From Microbispora hainanensis (GTDB taxonomy: Bacteria > Actinomycetota > Actinomycetes > Streptosporangiales > Streptosporangiaceae): a stretch of DNA of 64,000 bases. Of the stretch, positions 50,391 to 58,282 are shown piece after piece (within the stretch, counting starts at the first letter, position 1; each line of letters opens with the position of its first letter). The notes below the pieces were generated by a model that had not been told where the DNA came from, made no database searches, and saw nothing but the letters and a program-made list of their open reading frames with translations. A program made the translations under genes and the position numbers. The stretch is from assembly GCF_006874475.1 (NCBI RefSeq), contig NZ_VIRM01000021.1, forward strand, positions 1 through 64,000, read 5' to 3'.

Positions 50391-50436
50391 GTGCCGGCCG
50401 GCGGTGAGGTACGGCGCACGCCCAGAATGCTATGGC

Positions 50437-50973
50437 CTAAGCAGTCCGCATAGGACTCACGAGGCTCGTGGGACCCCTCTGCCGGGTGGCGCTCAGGTCG
50501 ACGGGCTTGGCCGCCACCAGGTCGAACAGGTGGATGGCACGCACGCGCAACGCGGTGCGGCGCTCGCCGGTCGCGGTGTGGACGACCTCGTCGGGATCGA
50601 TGCGCTCCAGCAGGCGCTGGTCCACCAAGACGGTCAGGTCGTCGGGCAGCAGAAGCGGGCAGACCAGGCCGTGCGCGTAGTCGGTCGCGGAGTTCACGGT
50701 GTAGGCCGACGCGACGGTTACCCTGTGAGCGCGCAGCACGGCGCGCACGTTCGCCGGCCCGGGACAGGCATTCACCGCGGTCACCACGGCCACCTCGTGT
50801 GTCCGCCCTCGCGCCGACACCTCGAACAGCGACACGCACAGGCACCTCTCGGGTGATACCCCCAGCACCTCGGGAAGCTCGTCCGAGCATGTCAACGGGC
50901 GCGGAAGACGTACGATCTCATGGTGGATCTGGTGGGCGAGGAGCCAGCGGTGAATCGCGAGAGCGTCTTTCAT
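50437..50973 (-). CDS. YbaK/ProX-type aminoacyl-tRNA deacylase-like protein
   Basis: A 178-residue protein of the YbaK/EbsC family. From ATG 50973 (AAGGAGC upstream) it reads KDALAIHRWLLAHQIHHEIV, then SDELPEVLGVSPERCLCVSL, VNACPGPANVRAVLRAHRV and TDYAHGLVCPLLLPDDLTVL, the pattern of this family, in which the lysine-like catalytic position is less clear than in YbaK itself. It probably edits mischarged tRNA in trans. It diverges from pcnA. Confidence 0.8.
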   Translation of the reverse strand: MKDALAIHRWLLAHQIHHEIVRLPRPLTCSDELPEVLGVSPERCLCVSLFEVSARGRTHEVAVVTAVNACPGPANVRAVLRAHRVTVASAYTVNSATDYAHGLVCPLLLPDDLTVLVDQRLLERIDPDEVVHTATGERRTALRVRAIHLFDLVAAKPVDLSATRQRGPTSLVSPMRTA

Positions 50974-51115
50974 CTCGTGTGCTCCTTGCGTCGTCCAGCG
51001 CCCCCGAACCGTCCGTGGCCTGGTGATCGCTAAGCGTGTCTCCCCTGGGTGACACCTGAACACCTGGGCCATCGGGGGAGAGTTTCTGTTCCGTGACCGA
51101 AGGACCTACCCAGCC

Positions 51116-52552
51116 TTGTCCGTTTCAAATCTGAGCGACAGCCAGCAGCGCGCCGTGAACGAACTGTTCCGCCGGATCGCCCCGGTCGCCGACGAGCTCG
51201 GTGAGCTGTTCTCGGCCCGGGGGCACGAGCTGGCCCTGGTCGGCGGTTCCGTGCGCGACGTCCTCCTCGGCCGCGCGAGCAAGGACCTCGACCTGACCAC
51301 GGACGCCCGCCCCGAGCGGGTGCTGGAGATCGTCAAGGACTGGGCGGACGCCGTCTGGACGATCGGGATCGACTTCGGCACCGTCGGCGTGCGCAAGGGC
51401 GGCTGGCTGCTGGAGATCACCACCTACCGCAGCGAGTCCTACGACCCCGCCTCGCGCAAACCCGAGGTGATGTACGGCGACTCGCTGGAGGGAGACCTGG
51501 CCCGGCGCGACTTCGCGGTCAACGCCATGGCCGTGCGGCTGCCGGGCCACGAGTTCGTCGACCCGTACGGCGGCCTGCCCGACCTGGCCGCCAAGATCCT
51601 GCGGACGCCGGGCAGGCCCGAGCAGTCGTTCGACGACGACCCGCTGCGGATGCTGCGGGCGGCCAGGTTCGCGGGCCAGCTCGGGTTCACCGTGGCGCCC
51701 CAGGTGGTCGAGGCGATGACCGCGATGTCCGGCCGCATCGAGATCGTCTCGGCCGAGCGCATCCGCGACGAGCTCGACAAGCTGATCCTCGGCGCGCACC
51801 CGAGGCTGGGGCTGGCGCTGCTGGTGGACACCGGGCTCGCCGCCCACGTCCTGCCCGAGCTGCCCAAGCTGCGGCTGGAGATCGACGAGCACCACCGGCA
51901 CAAGGACGTCTACGAGCACACGCTGATCGTGCTGGAGCAGGCCATCGACCTGGAGGCGTCCGGTCCCGACCGGGTGCTGCGGTGGGCGGCGCTGCTGCAC
52001 GACATCGGCAAGCCGAAGACGCGGCGCAACGAGCCCGGCGGCCGGGTGTCGTTCCACCACCACGAGGTCGTCGGCGCGCAGATGGCCAAGAAGCGGCTCA
52101 CCGAGCTCAAGTTCCCCAAGGACGTGGTGTCCGACGTGTCCAGGCTCGTGGAGCTGCACCTGCGCTTCCACGGTTACGGGACGGGGGAGTGGACCGACAG
52201 CGCCGTGCGCCGCTACGTCCGCGACGCGGGACACCTCCTCGAACGCCTCCACAAGCTGACCAGGGCGGACTGCACCACCCGCAACAAGCGCAAGGCCCAG
52301 GCCCTGTCGCGCACCTACGACCAGCTCGAGGAGCGCATCGCCCGGCTGGCCGACGAGGAGGAGCTGGCCAAGATCCGCCCCGAGCTCGACGGCAACGAGA
52401 TCCAGGAGATCCTCGGCGTGCCGCCGGGACCGGTCGTCGGCAAGGCCTACAAGCACATGCTGGAGATCCGCATGGACCAGGGCATGATCGGCAAGGAGGC
52501 CGCGCGGCAGGCCCTGCTCGACTGGGCGCGCGACAACGGGATCGTCTCGTAG
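51116..52552 (+). CDS. pcnA: CCA tRNA nucleotidyltransferase
   Basis: A 478-residue nucleotidyltransferase with an HD domain. Head: LALVGGSVRDVLLGRASKDL with the metal-binding DLDLTTDARP. Then RRDFAVNAMAVRL and DDPLRMLRAARFAGQLGF. The HD domain has RWAALLHDIGKPKTR and HHHEVVGAQMAKKRL. It adds or repairs the tRNA CCA end. TTG at 51116 is the only start in frame near the conserved N-terminus; the GAAGGA site is about 12 bases upstream. It ends directly at the bioA start. Confidence 0.93.
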   Translation: MSVSNLSDSQQRAVNELFRRIAPVADELGELFSARGHELALVGGSVRDVLLGRASKDLDLTTDARPERVLEIVKDWADAVWTIGIDFGTVGVRKGGWLLEITTYRSESYDPASRKPEVMYGDSLEGDLARRDFAVNAMAVRLPGHEFVDPYGGLPDLAAKILRTPGRPEQSFDDDPLRMLRAARFAGQLGFTVAPQVVEAMTAMSGRIEIVSAERIRDELDKLILGAHPRLGLALLVDTGLAAHVLPELPKLRLEIDEHHRHKDVYEHTLIVLEQAIDLEASGPDRVLRWAALLHDIGKPKTRRNEPGGRVSFHHHEVVGAQMAKKRLTELKFPKDVVSDVSRLVELHLRFHGYGTGEWTDSAVRRYVRDAGHLLERLHKLTRADCTTRNKRKAQALSRTYDQLEERIARLADEEELAKIRPELDGNEIQEILGVPPGPVVGKAYKHMLEIRMDQGMIGKEAARQALLDWARDNGIVS

Positions 52553-53818
52553 GTGGACGCCGCGGAGGTCCTCCGGCTCGACCGGGAGCACGTCTGGCAT
52601 CCCTACACGGGGGTGCCGTCAGGGGTGCCCGTGCACGTCGTCCGCCGGGCCGAGGGCGTGCGGATCACGCTCGGCGACGGCCGTGAGCTGATCGACGGCA
52701 TGGCCTCCTGGTGGGCGGCCGTTCACGGCTACAACCACCCGCGGCTCAACCGCGCCGCGCGCGACCAGCTCGGCGACATGGCGCACGTCATGTTCGGCGG
52801 CCTGACCCACGAGCCCGCCGTACGGCTCGCGCACCGGCTGGCCGGGATGACCGGGCTCGACCGCGTCTTCCTGGCGGACTCGGGCTCGGTGGCGGTCGAG
52901 GTCGCGATCAAGATGGCGGTGCAGTACAGCGGGCGCTCGGCTCTGATGACCGTGCGGGGCGGCTACCACGGCGACACGTTCGCCGCGATGTCGGTCTGCG
53001 ACCCGGTCGGCGGCATGCACCACCTGTTCACCGGGATGCTCCCGCGGCACGTCTTCGCGCCGATGCCGCCGCATGACTACGGCCGCCGCCCGGGTGGGAC
53101 CGCGCAGGCGGGTCCCGACGAGGTCTATCTGGCGGAGCTCACCGCGGCCGTCGAGGCCCACGCCGACCGGCTGGCCGCGATCATCGTCGAGCCTGTCGTG
53201 CAGGGCGCCGGCGGCATGCGGTTCTATCACCCGGCCTATCTGCGGCGGCTGCGCGAGCTGGCCGACGAGCACGGCATCCTGCTGATCGCCGACGAGATCG
53301 CCACCGGCTTCGGCCGCACGGGGGAGATGTTCGGCTGCGACCACGCCGGGATCAGGCCGGACATCATGTGCGTCGGCAAGGCGCTCACCGGCGGCTACAT
53401 GACGCTCGCCGCCACGCTGTGCACTTCGCGGGTGGCCGAGCGCATCGGCGTGCTGATGCACGGCCCGACCTACATGGGCAACCCGCTCGCCTGCGCCGTG
53501 GCCGGCGCCTCGCTCGACCTGCTCGCCGAACGGCCCTGGCGGGAGGAGGTCGCACACATCGAGGGGGCCCTGCTCGACGGTCTCGCCCCGGCCGTGGGCG
53601 CCCCCGGCGTACGGGACGTACGGGTGCTGGGCGCGATCGGGGTGATCGAGACCGACCAGCCCGTCGATGTCGCGAAAATTCAGGACATCGTGATGGAGCA
53701 CGGCGTGTGGCTGCGGCCCTTCGGCCGCCTGATCTACACGATGCCGCCGTACGCCTGCACGCCCGGCGACATCGCCCGCATCACCGGTGCCATGGTCGCC
53801 GCCACCGCGGCGCTGTGA
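52553..53818 (+). CDS. bioA: Adenosylmethionine-8-amino-7-oxononanoate aminotransferase
   Basis: A 421-residue class III PLP aminotransferase of biotin synthesis, converting 8-amino-7-oxononanoate to 7,8-diaminononanoate. Family markers: [77 protein letters not shown] and the PLP lysine in [16 protein letters not shown], then [15 protein letters not shown]. The GTG follows the pcnA stop without a gap, so it is co-transcribed. No bioF, bioD or bioB is beside it in this window. Confidence 0.9.
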   Translation: MDAAEVLRLDREHVWHPYTGVPSGVPVHVVRRAEGVRITLGDGRELIDGMASWWAAVHGYNHPRLNRAARDQLGDMAHVMFGGLTHEPAVRLAHRLAGMTGLDRVFLADSGSVAVEVAIKMAVQYSGRSALMTVRGGYHGDTFAAMSVCDPVGGMHHLFTGMLPRHVFAPMPPHDYGRRPGGTAQAGPDEVYLAELTAAVEAHADRLAAIIVEPVVQGAGGMRFYHPAYLRRLRELADEHGILLIADEIATGFGRTGEMFGCDHAGIRPDIMCVGKALTGGYMTLAATLCTSRVAERIGVLMHGPTYMGNPLACAVAGASLDLLAERPWREEVAHIEGALLDGLAPAVGAPGVRDVRVLGAIGVIETDQPVDVAKIQDIVMEHGVWLRPFGRLIYTMPPYACTPGDIARITGAMVAATAAL

Positions 53819-53820
53819 GG

Positions 53821-53880
53821 CCGATCAACGGGAGACCGATCAACGGGAGACCGATCAACGGGAGGCCGATCGACGGGAGT
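53821..53880. repeat. Four 15-bp tandem repeats between bioA and the MFS gene
   Basis: Units CCGATCAACGGGAGA (53821-53835, 53836-53850), CCGATCAACGGGAGG (53851-53865) and CCGATCGACGGGAGT (53866-53880) run without spacers. They fill the gap between two convergent genes, touching the MFS stop codon. They are multiples of three bases and would encode PINGR repeats in one frame if read through. Confidence 0.9.
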
Positions 53881-55247
53881 CAGTCGACGGCGGGCACCGG
53901 CGGCCTGCGGCGTGCGGCGGAGGGCAGGGTCAGCCGATAGACCACCGCGCCGAGCAGGTAGCCGGCCCCGATCACTGCGAGCGCGAGATAGGACATGCCG
54001 TCGCGCGGCAGCAGCGCCGCCGCCAGCACCGCGCCGAGGACCGTCATGCCGTTGAACAGCATGTCGTAGACGGAGAAGGCGCGGCCGAGATAGGCGTCCT
54101 CGATGTCGCGCTGCACGACGGTGTCCGCGCAGATCTTCACGCTCTGCCCCGCGACGCCGATCACCAGCCCGGCGGCGACGAACGCCCACTCCTGGAACGT
54201 CGCGCACAGGGCGAACTCCAGCACTCCGCACGTCACGAGCATCGCCGGCACCCAGACCTCGATGCGGACCCGCTCGGTGGCCCACGGGGTGACCAGGACC
54301 GCGGCGAAACTTCCCGCGCCGACGGCGCCCAGCACGAGCGCGATGCCCTTCAGCGCGTCGTCTGGGTCGTGGGTGAAGTGGTAGCGGTAGAGCATCACCA
54401 CGGCCGCCGTCGAGATGCCGAACATCAGGCGGTGCGTCGCGATGCCGCTGAGGGCCGCCCCCGCCGAACGCCGGTGCGCGATGTGCCGCGCGCCGTCCAC
54501 CAGGCCGGCGAGCACGTGCCGTACGGCCTCGCGGGCCTGCGGGCGGTCCGGATCGTACGCGGGGCCGAGCAGAGAGCGCTCCATCGTCCGCGCGATCAGC
54601 GCGCTCAGGCCGAAGACGACGCCGGAGCAGACCAGCAGCACGGCCACGCCCCTGTCGTCCGATCCGGAGATCACGCGGAGCACGACGCCCGCGCCCGCCC
54701 CGACGAACGTCACCACCGTGCCCGAAGTGGGCGTGACCGCGTTGGCCATCATCAGGTTCTCGGACGGCACGACATGGGGCAACGCCGCGCTGAGGGCCGA
54801 CAGGAAGAAGCGGTTGACCGCGAGCACGCCGAGGGCCGCCGCGTAGAAGACGACGTCGGAGGCCCCCGCCGCGACGAGGCAGGCGGCCACCACCAGCAGG
54901 ACCCCGCGCACGACCGGCGCGATGACGAGGATCTGCCGCCTCGACCAGCGGTCGATGAACACCCCGACGAAGGGCCCGAGCACGCTGTACGGCAGGAGCA
55001 GCACGGCGAGGCCCGCCGCGATGGCGGTCGCGCTTGCCTGCCTTTCCGGGCTGAAGAACGCGTAGCCGCCGACGGCGAGTTGGAAGATCCCGTCGGAGAA
55101 CTGCGAGACGAGCCGTGTGGCGAAAAGCCGCCGGAAGTTTCGACCCCGCAGGACCACCCGCAGATCAGAGGCGTAGGACACGGGCGACAGCCTACGCGGG
55201 CGATCACGCACGGGCATCAGGCGCAACCCTGATAAAGACCCGTACAT
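53880..55247 (-). CDS. MFS transporter
   Basis: A 455-residue major-facilitator permease with about 12 hydrophobic segments. It has the NFRRLFATRLVSQFSDGIFQ entry motif and the loop motif GVFIDRWSRRQILV, typical of multidrug-type MFS exporters. Substrate unknown. Start uncertain: ATG 55247, ATG 55217 and GTG 55181 are all in frame and none has a strong site; the conserved part begins at SYASDLRVVLRG, which favours a later start. Divergent from idi. Confidence 0.85.
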   Translation of the reverse strand: MYGSLSGLRLMPVRDRPRRLSPVSYASDLRVVLRGRNFRRLFATRLVSQFSDGIFQLAVGGYAFFSPERQASATAIAAGLAVLLLPYSVLGPFVGVFIDRWSRRQILVIAPVVRGVLLVVAACLVAAGASDVVFYAAALGVLAVNRFFLSALSAALPHVVPSENLMMANAVTPTSGTVVTFVGAGAGVVLRVISGSDDRGVAVLLVCSGVVFGLSALIARTMERSLLGPAYDPDRPQAREAVRHVLAGLVDGARHIAHRRSAGAALSGIATHRLMFGISTAAVVMLYRYHFTHDPDDALKGIALVLGAVGAGSFAAVLVTPWATERVRIEVWVPAMLVTCGVLEFALCATFQEWAFVAAGLVIGVAGQSVKICADTVVQRDIEDAYLGRAFSVYDMLFNGMTVLGAVLAAALLPRDGMSYLALAVIGAGYLLGAVVYRLTLPSAARRRPPVPAVD

Positions 55248-55283
55248 CTCACCCGCGGCAAGGTGATCACGTACTCTCGCAGA

Positions 55284-55880
55284 GTGACGTCACAGGAACA
55301 TGTCGTGCTGGTCGACGGCGAGGGAAACCCGATCGGCACCGCCCCCAAATCCACCGTCCACAGCGCCGACACGCCGCTGCATCTCGCGTTCTCCAGCTAT
55401 GTCTTCGATCAACGCGGACGCGTGCTGCTGTCGCGGCGGGCGGGCTCGAAAGTGACCTGGCCCGACCAGTGGACCAACAGCTGCTGCGGGCACCCCCTGC
55501 CGGGCGAACCGCTGTCGTCGGCGGTGATCCGCCGCCTCGGGTTCGAGCTGGGCCTGACGGTCGAGTCCGTCGACCTGATCCTGCCGGGCTTCTCCTATCG
55601 CGCCGTGATGGACAACGGCACGGTGGAGAACGAGCTGTGCCCGGTCTACCGGGCCGTGGTCACCGAAGAGGCCGCGCCCAACGCCGAGGAGGTGGGCGAG
55701 GTCAGGTGGGAGCCCTGGACGCGCTTCGCCGCCGGGGTGATGAGCGGGGAGCTGGACATCTCGCCCTGGGCCAGGGAGCAGGTGCCCCAGCTCGTCGCGC
55801 TCGGGCCGGACCCGCTGGCCTGGCCGGTGGCCGACGCCGCCGCCCTGCCGCCGGCCGCGCGCCCGCTCACGAACCACTGA
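55284..55880 (+). CDS. idi: Isopentenyl-diphosphate delta-isomerase, type I
   Basis: A 198-residue Nudix-fold isomerase that interconverts IPP and DMAPP. From the GTG at 55284 it reads TSQEHVVLVDGEGNPIGTAP. The active-site cysteine is in TWPDQWTNSCCGHPLPGE, and the glutamates are in NGTVENELCPVYRA. The Nudix-type segment is degenerate, as usual for this family. Divergent from the MFS gene. Confidence 0.94.
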   Translation: MTSQEHVVLVDGEGNPIGTAPKSTVHSADTPLHLAFSSYVFDQRGRVLLSRRAGSKVTWPDQWTNSCCGHPLPGEPLSSAVIRRLGFELGLTVESVDLILPGFSYRAVMDNGTVENELCPVYRAVVTEEAAPNAEEVGEVRWEPWTRFAAGVMSGELDISPWAREQVPQLVALGPDPLAWPVADAAALPPAARPLTNH

Positions 55881-55904
55881 GGTCCACCGGGCGTGGACAT
55901 GGGA

Positions 55905-55937
55905 CCGCCCCGGTCCGATCGAGCGGAACCGGGGCGG
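55905..55937. terminator. Shared terminator between idi and ino1
   Basis: A perfect 10-bp stem, CCGCCCCGGT (55905-55914) with ACCGGGGCGG (55928-55937), between convergent genes. Confidence 0.75.
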
Positions 55938-55959
55938 GACACGCGGTGGACGACGGACG

Positions 55960-57039
55960 TCAGCGCTCGGCCTCGCCGCGGATGAACTTCTCCACGGCCT
56001 CGCGGGCGGCGTCGTCGGAGTACTGCTCCGGCGGCGACTTCATGAAGTAGGACGAGGGCGACAGCAGCGGGCCGCCGATGCCCCGGTCGAGGGCGATCTT
56101 GGCCGCGCGGACCGCGTCGATGATGATGCCGGCGGAGTTGGGCGAGTCCCAGACCTCGAGCTTGTACTCCAGGTTGAGCGGGGTGTCGCCGAACGACCTG
56201 CCCTCGAGGCGGACGTAGGCCCACTTGCGGTCGTCCAGCCACGGCACGTGGTCGGACGGGCCGATGTGGACGTCGGCCTTGGCCATCTCGTGCGGGATCT
56301 GCGACGTGACCGACTGGGTCTTGGAGATCTTCTTGGACTGGAGGCGGGTGCGCTCCAGCATGTTCATGAAGTCCATGTTGCCGCCGAAGTTGAGCTGGTA
56401 GGTGCGCAGCAGCTCGACCCCGCGGTCCTCGAACAGCTTGGCCAGGACGCGGTGCGTGATCGTCGCGCCGACCTGCGACTTGATGTCGTCGCCCACGATC
56501 GGGACGCCGGCCTCGGTGAACTTCGCGGCCCACTCGGGGTCGGAGGCGATGAAGACCGGCAGCGCGTTGACGAACGCCACCTTGGCGTCGATCGCGCACT
56601 GGGCGTAGAAGCGGTCGGCCTCCTCCGAGCCCACCGGGAGGTAGGACACCAGGACGTCGACCCGGGCGTCCTTCAGCGCCTGGACGACGTCCACCGGCTC
56701 CTCGTCGGACTCCTCGATGATCTCGCGGTAGTACGTGCCCAGGCCGTCGAAGGTCGGGCCACGCTGCACGGTGACGCCGAGCGGCGGCACGTCGCAGATC
56801 TTGATCGTGTTGTTCTCCGAGGCGACGATGGCCTCCGACAAGTCGCGGCCGACCTTCTTGGCGTCCACGTCGAAGGCCGCGACGAACTCCACGTCACCGA
56901 CGTGGTAGTCACCGAACCGCACGTGCATGAGGCCCGGCACACGGCTGCTCGGATCCGCGTCCTTGTAGTAATGGACGCCCTGCACCAGCGATGAGGCGCA
57001 GTTGCCCACACCGACGATGGCTACGCGCACCGAACCCAT
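55960..57039 (-). CDS. ino1: Myo-inositol-1-phosphate synthase
   Basis: A 359-residue NAD-dependent enzyme that converts glucose 6-phosphate to inositol 1-phosphate, for phosphatidylinositol and mycothiol. NAD motif: [19 protein letters not shown]. Core: [38 protein letters not shown] and the catalytic lysine region [23 protein letters not shown] at 57039 with AAAGGAG. It lies 13 bp after padR in the same direction, so PadR probably controls it. Confidence 0.95.
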   Translation of the reverse strand: MGSVRVAIVGVGNCASSLVQGVHYYKDADPSSRVPGLMHVRFGDYHVGDVEFVAAFDVDAKKVGRDLSEAIVASENNTIKICDVPPLGVTVQRGPTFDGLGTYYREIIEESDEEPVDVVQALKDARVDVLVSYLPVGSEEADRFYAQCAIDAKVAFVNALPVFIASDPEWAAKFTEAGVPIVGDDIKSQVGATITHRVLAKLFEDRGVELLRTYQLNFGGNMDFMNMLERTRLQSKKISKTQSVTSQIPHEMAKADVHIGPSDHVPWLDDRKWAYVRLEGRSFGDTPLNLEYKLEVWDSPNSAGIIIDAVRAAKIALDRGIGGPLLSPSSYFMKSPPEQYSDDAAREAVEKFIRGEAER

Positions 57040-57052
57040 AGCACTCGCTCCT

Positions 57053-57691
57053 TTACCTATCTGCCTCGGGCGTGTCCGCCCTCTGGGTCTCTTCCTGTAC
57101 GGCTTGCGCGGGATCCGGAGGGTGACCCCCCTCGCCGGGAGCCGAACGGCTCCGCCGTTCCGAGTCGATCAGCTCGTTCAACCAGCGGACCTCGCGCTCG
57201 ACCGACTCCAGCCCGTGGCGCTGGAGCTCAAGCGTGTAGGTGTCCAGCCGCTCTCTTGTGCGGGCGAGAGCCTCACGGACGCGGTCGAGGCGTTCTTCCA
57301 GGCGGCTGCGGCGGCCCTCCAGGATGCGGAGCCGCACCTCCGCCTCCGTGTGGCGGAAGAAGGCGAAGTGGATGCCGAAGCTCTCGTCCTCCCATGAGGA
57401 CGGGCCCGACTGGCTGAGCAGCTCCTGCAACCGCTCCTTGCCCTCCGCCGTGATCTTGTAGACGATCTTCGACCTACGGCCGAGAACCGTGTCCTCGGGA
57501 GGCTCCTCCTCGGCGATGAGGCCCTCGTTGAGCAGACCCCTGAGGCAGGGATACAGCGAGCCGTAGGAGAAGGCACGGAACATGCCGAGCAGCGTGTTGA
57601 GCCGTTTGCGCAGCTCATATCCGTGCAAGGGCGTCTCGTGCAGCGATCCCAGGACGGCGAGCTCCAGCACACCTCCACGAGAGCCCGTCAC
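57053..57691 (-). CDS. PadR-family transcriptional regulator
   Basis: A 212-residue repressor. The winged helix is [20 protein letters not shown] with [20 protein letters not shown]. The C-terminal part is a long coiled coil ([20 protein letters not shown]) of the PadR-s2 type and then a polar tail. The GTG at 57691 was preferred because an AGGGG lies nine bases upstream; the GTG at 57700 touches it. It precedes ino1, and a palindrome lies in its promoter, so it probably autoregulates and controls ino1. The effector is unknown. Confidence 0.88.
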   Translation of the reverse strand: MTGSRGGVLELAVLGSLHETPLHGYELRKRLNTLLGMFRAFSYGSLYPCLRGLLNEGLIAEEEPPEDTVLGRRSKIVYKITAEGKERLQELLSQSGPSSWEDESFGIHFAFFRHTEAEVRLRILEGRRSRLEERLDRVREALARTRERLDTYTLELQRHGLESVEREVRWLNELIDSERRSRSAPGEGGHPPDPAQAVQEETQRADTPEADR

Positions 57692-57716
57692 TGGAACCAC
57701 CCCCTGTGTCCGACCG

Positions 57717-57735
57717 ATGTATCGACTCGATACAT
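57717..57735. promoter_or_regulatory. Palindromic operator upstream of padR-ino1
   Basis: A perfect inverted repeat with 9-bp arms and one central base, ATGTATCGA-C-TCGATACAT, 26 bp upstream of the chosen padR start. It has the ATGT-ACAT ends typical of PadR operators. Confidence 0.8.
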
Positions 57736-57816
57736 CCGCAGGATACGTCGGGGTGTCATAGATGGCAACGGGTCAACGGTTGGGCAAGTTTTGGCAAAGG
57801 GTCGTAATCTGGCCGT

Positions 57817-58200
57817 ATGTGGTCACAGCGGTCGGTCGTGGACTACGGCCTCGCTAAGCGGGCGGCCGTCCAGTCCGTCCGCGCCGGCCGCATGCGGGCG
57901 CGGGACGTGTGCGACGCCCACCCCTACCTGCTCCGCGCGGCCCGGTTCCACGGAGAGCCGACGAGCCGCAGCTGCCCCATATGTGAACGAAGGAACGTGA
58001 CCAACGTCACATACGTATATGGGGACGAATTAGGACGAGTAGCCGGCCAGGCAAAAGGGATGGCCGAGCTCACCGCGATGGCGCGGGAATACCGCGAATT
58101 CCGCGTCTACGTGGTGGAGGTCTGCCAAGGTTGTTCCTGGAACCACCTGGCGGTGTCGTTCGTCCTCGGAACAGCCGATCCCCCGGGCCCTTCCCTCTAG
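57817..58200 (+). CDS. DUF5318 zinc-ribbon-like protein
   Basis: A 127-residue actinobacterial protein. Two cysteine pairs, SCPICERRN and VCQGCSWNH, look like a zinc ribbon with YGDELGRVAGQAKG between them. It begins WSQRSVVDYGLAKRAAVQSV. It is conserved between ino1/padR and a class A PBP in related genomes; the function is unknown. The ATG at 57817 is the first start in frame. Confidence 0.85.
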   Translation: MWSQRSVVDYGLAKRAAVQSVRAGRMRARDVCDAHPYLLRAARFHGEPTSRSCPICERRNVTNVTYVYGDELGRVAGQAKGMAELTAMAREYREFRVYVVEVCQGCSWNHLAVSFVLGTADPPGPSL

Positions 58201-58282
58201 GGCGGACCTCCACCTCCAGGAGGCAGCCCGCCGGCCTGCCGGCCGACGTCGATAAATTCCCCGAACCATCTGACGAGGACGC

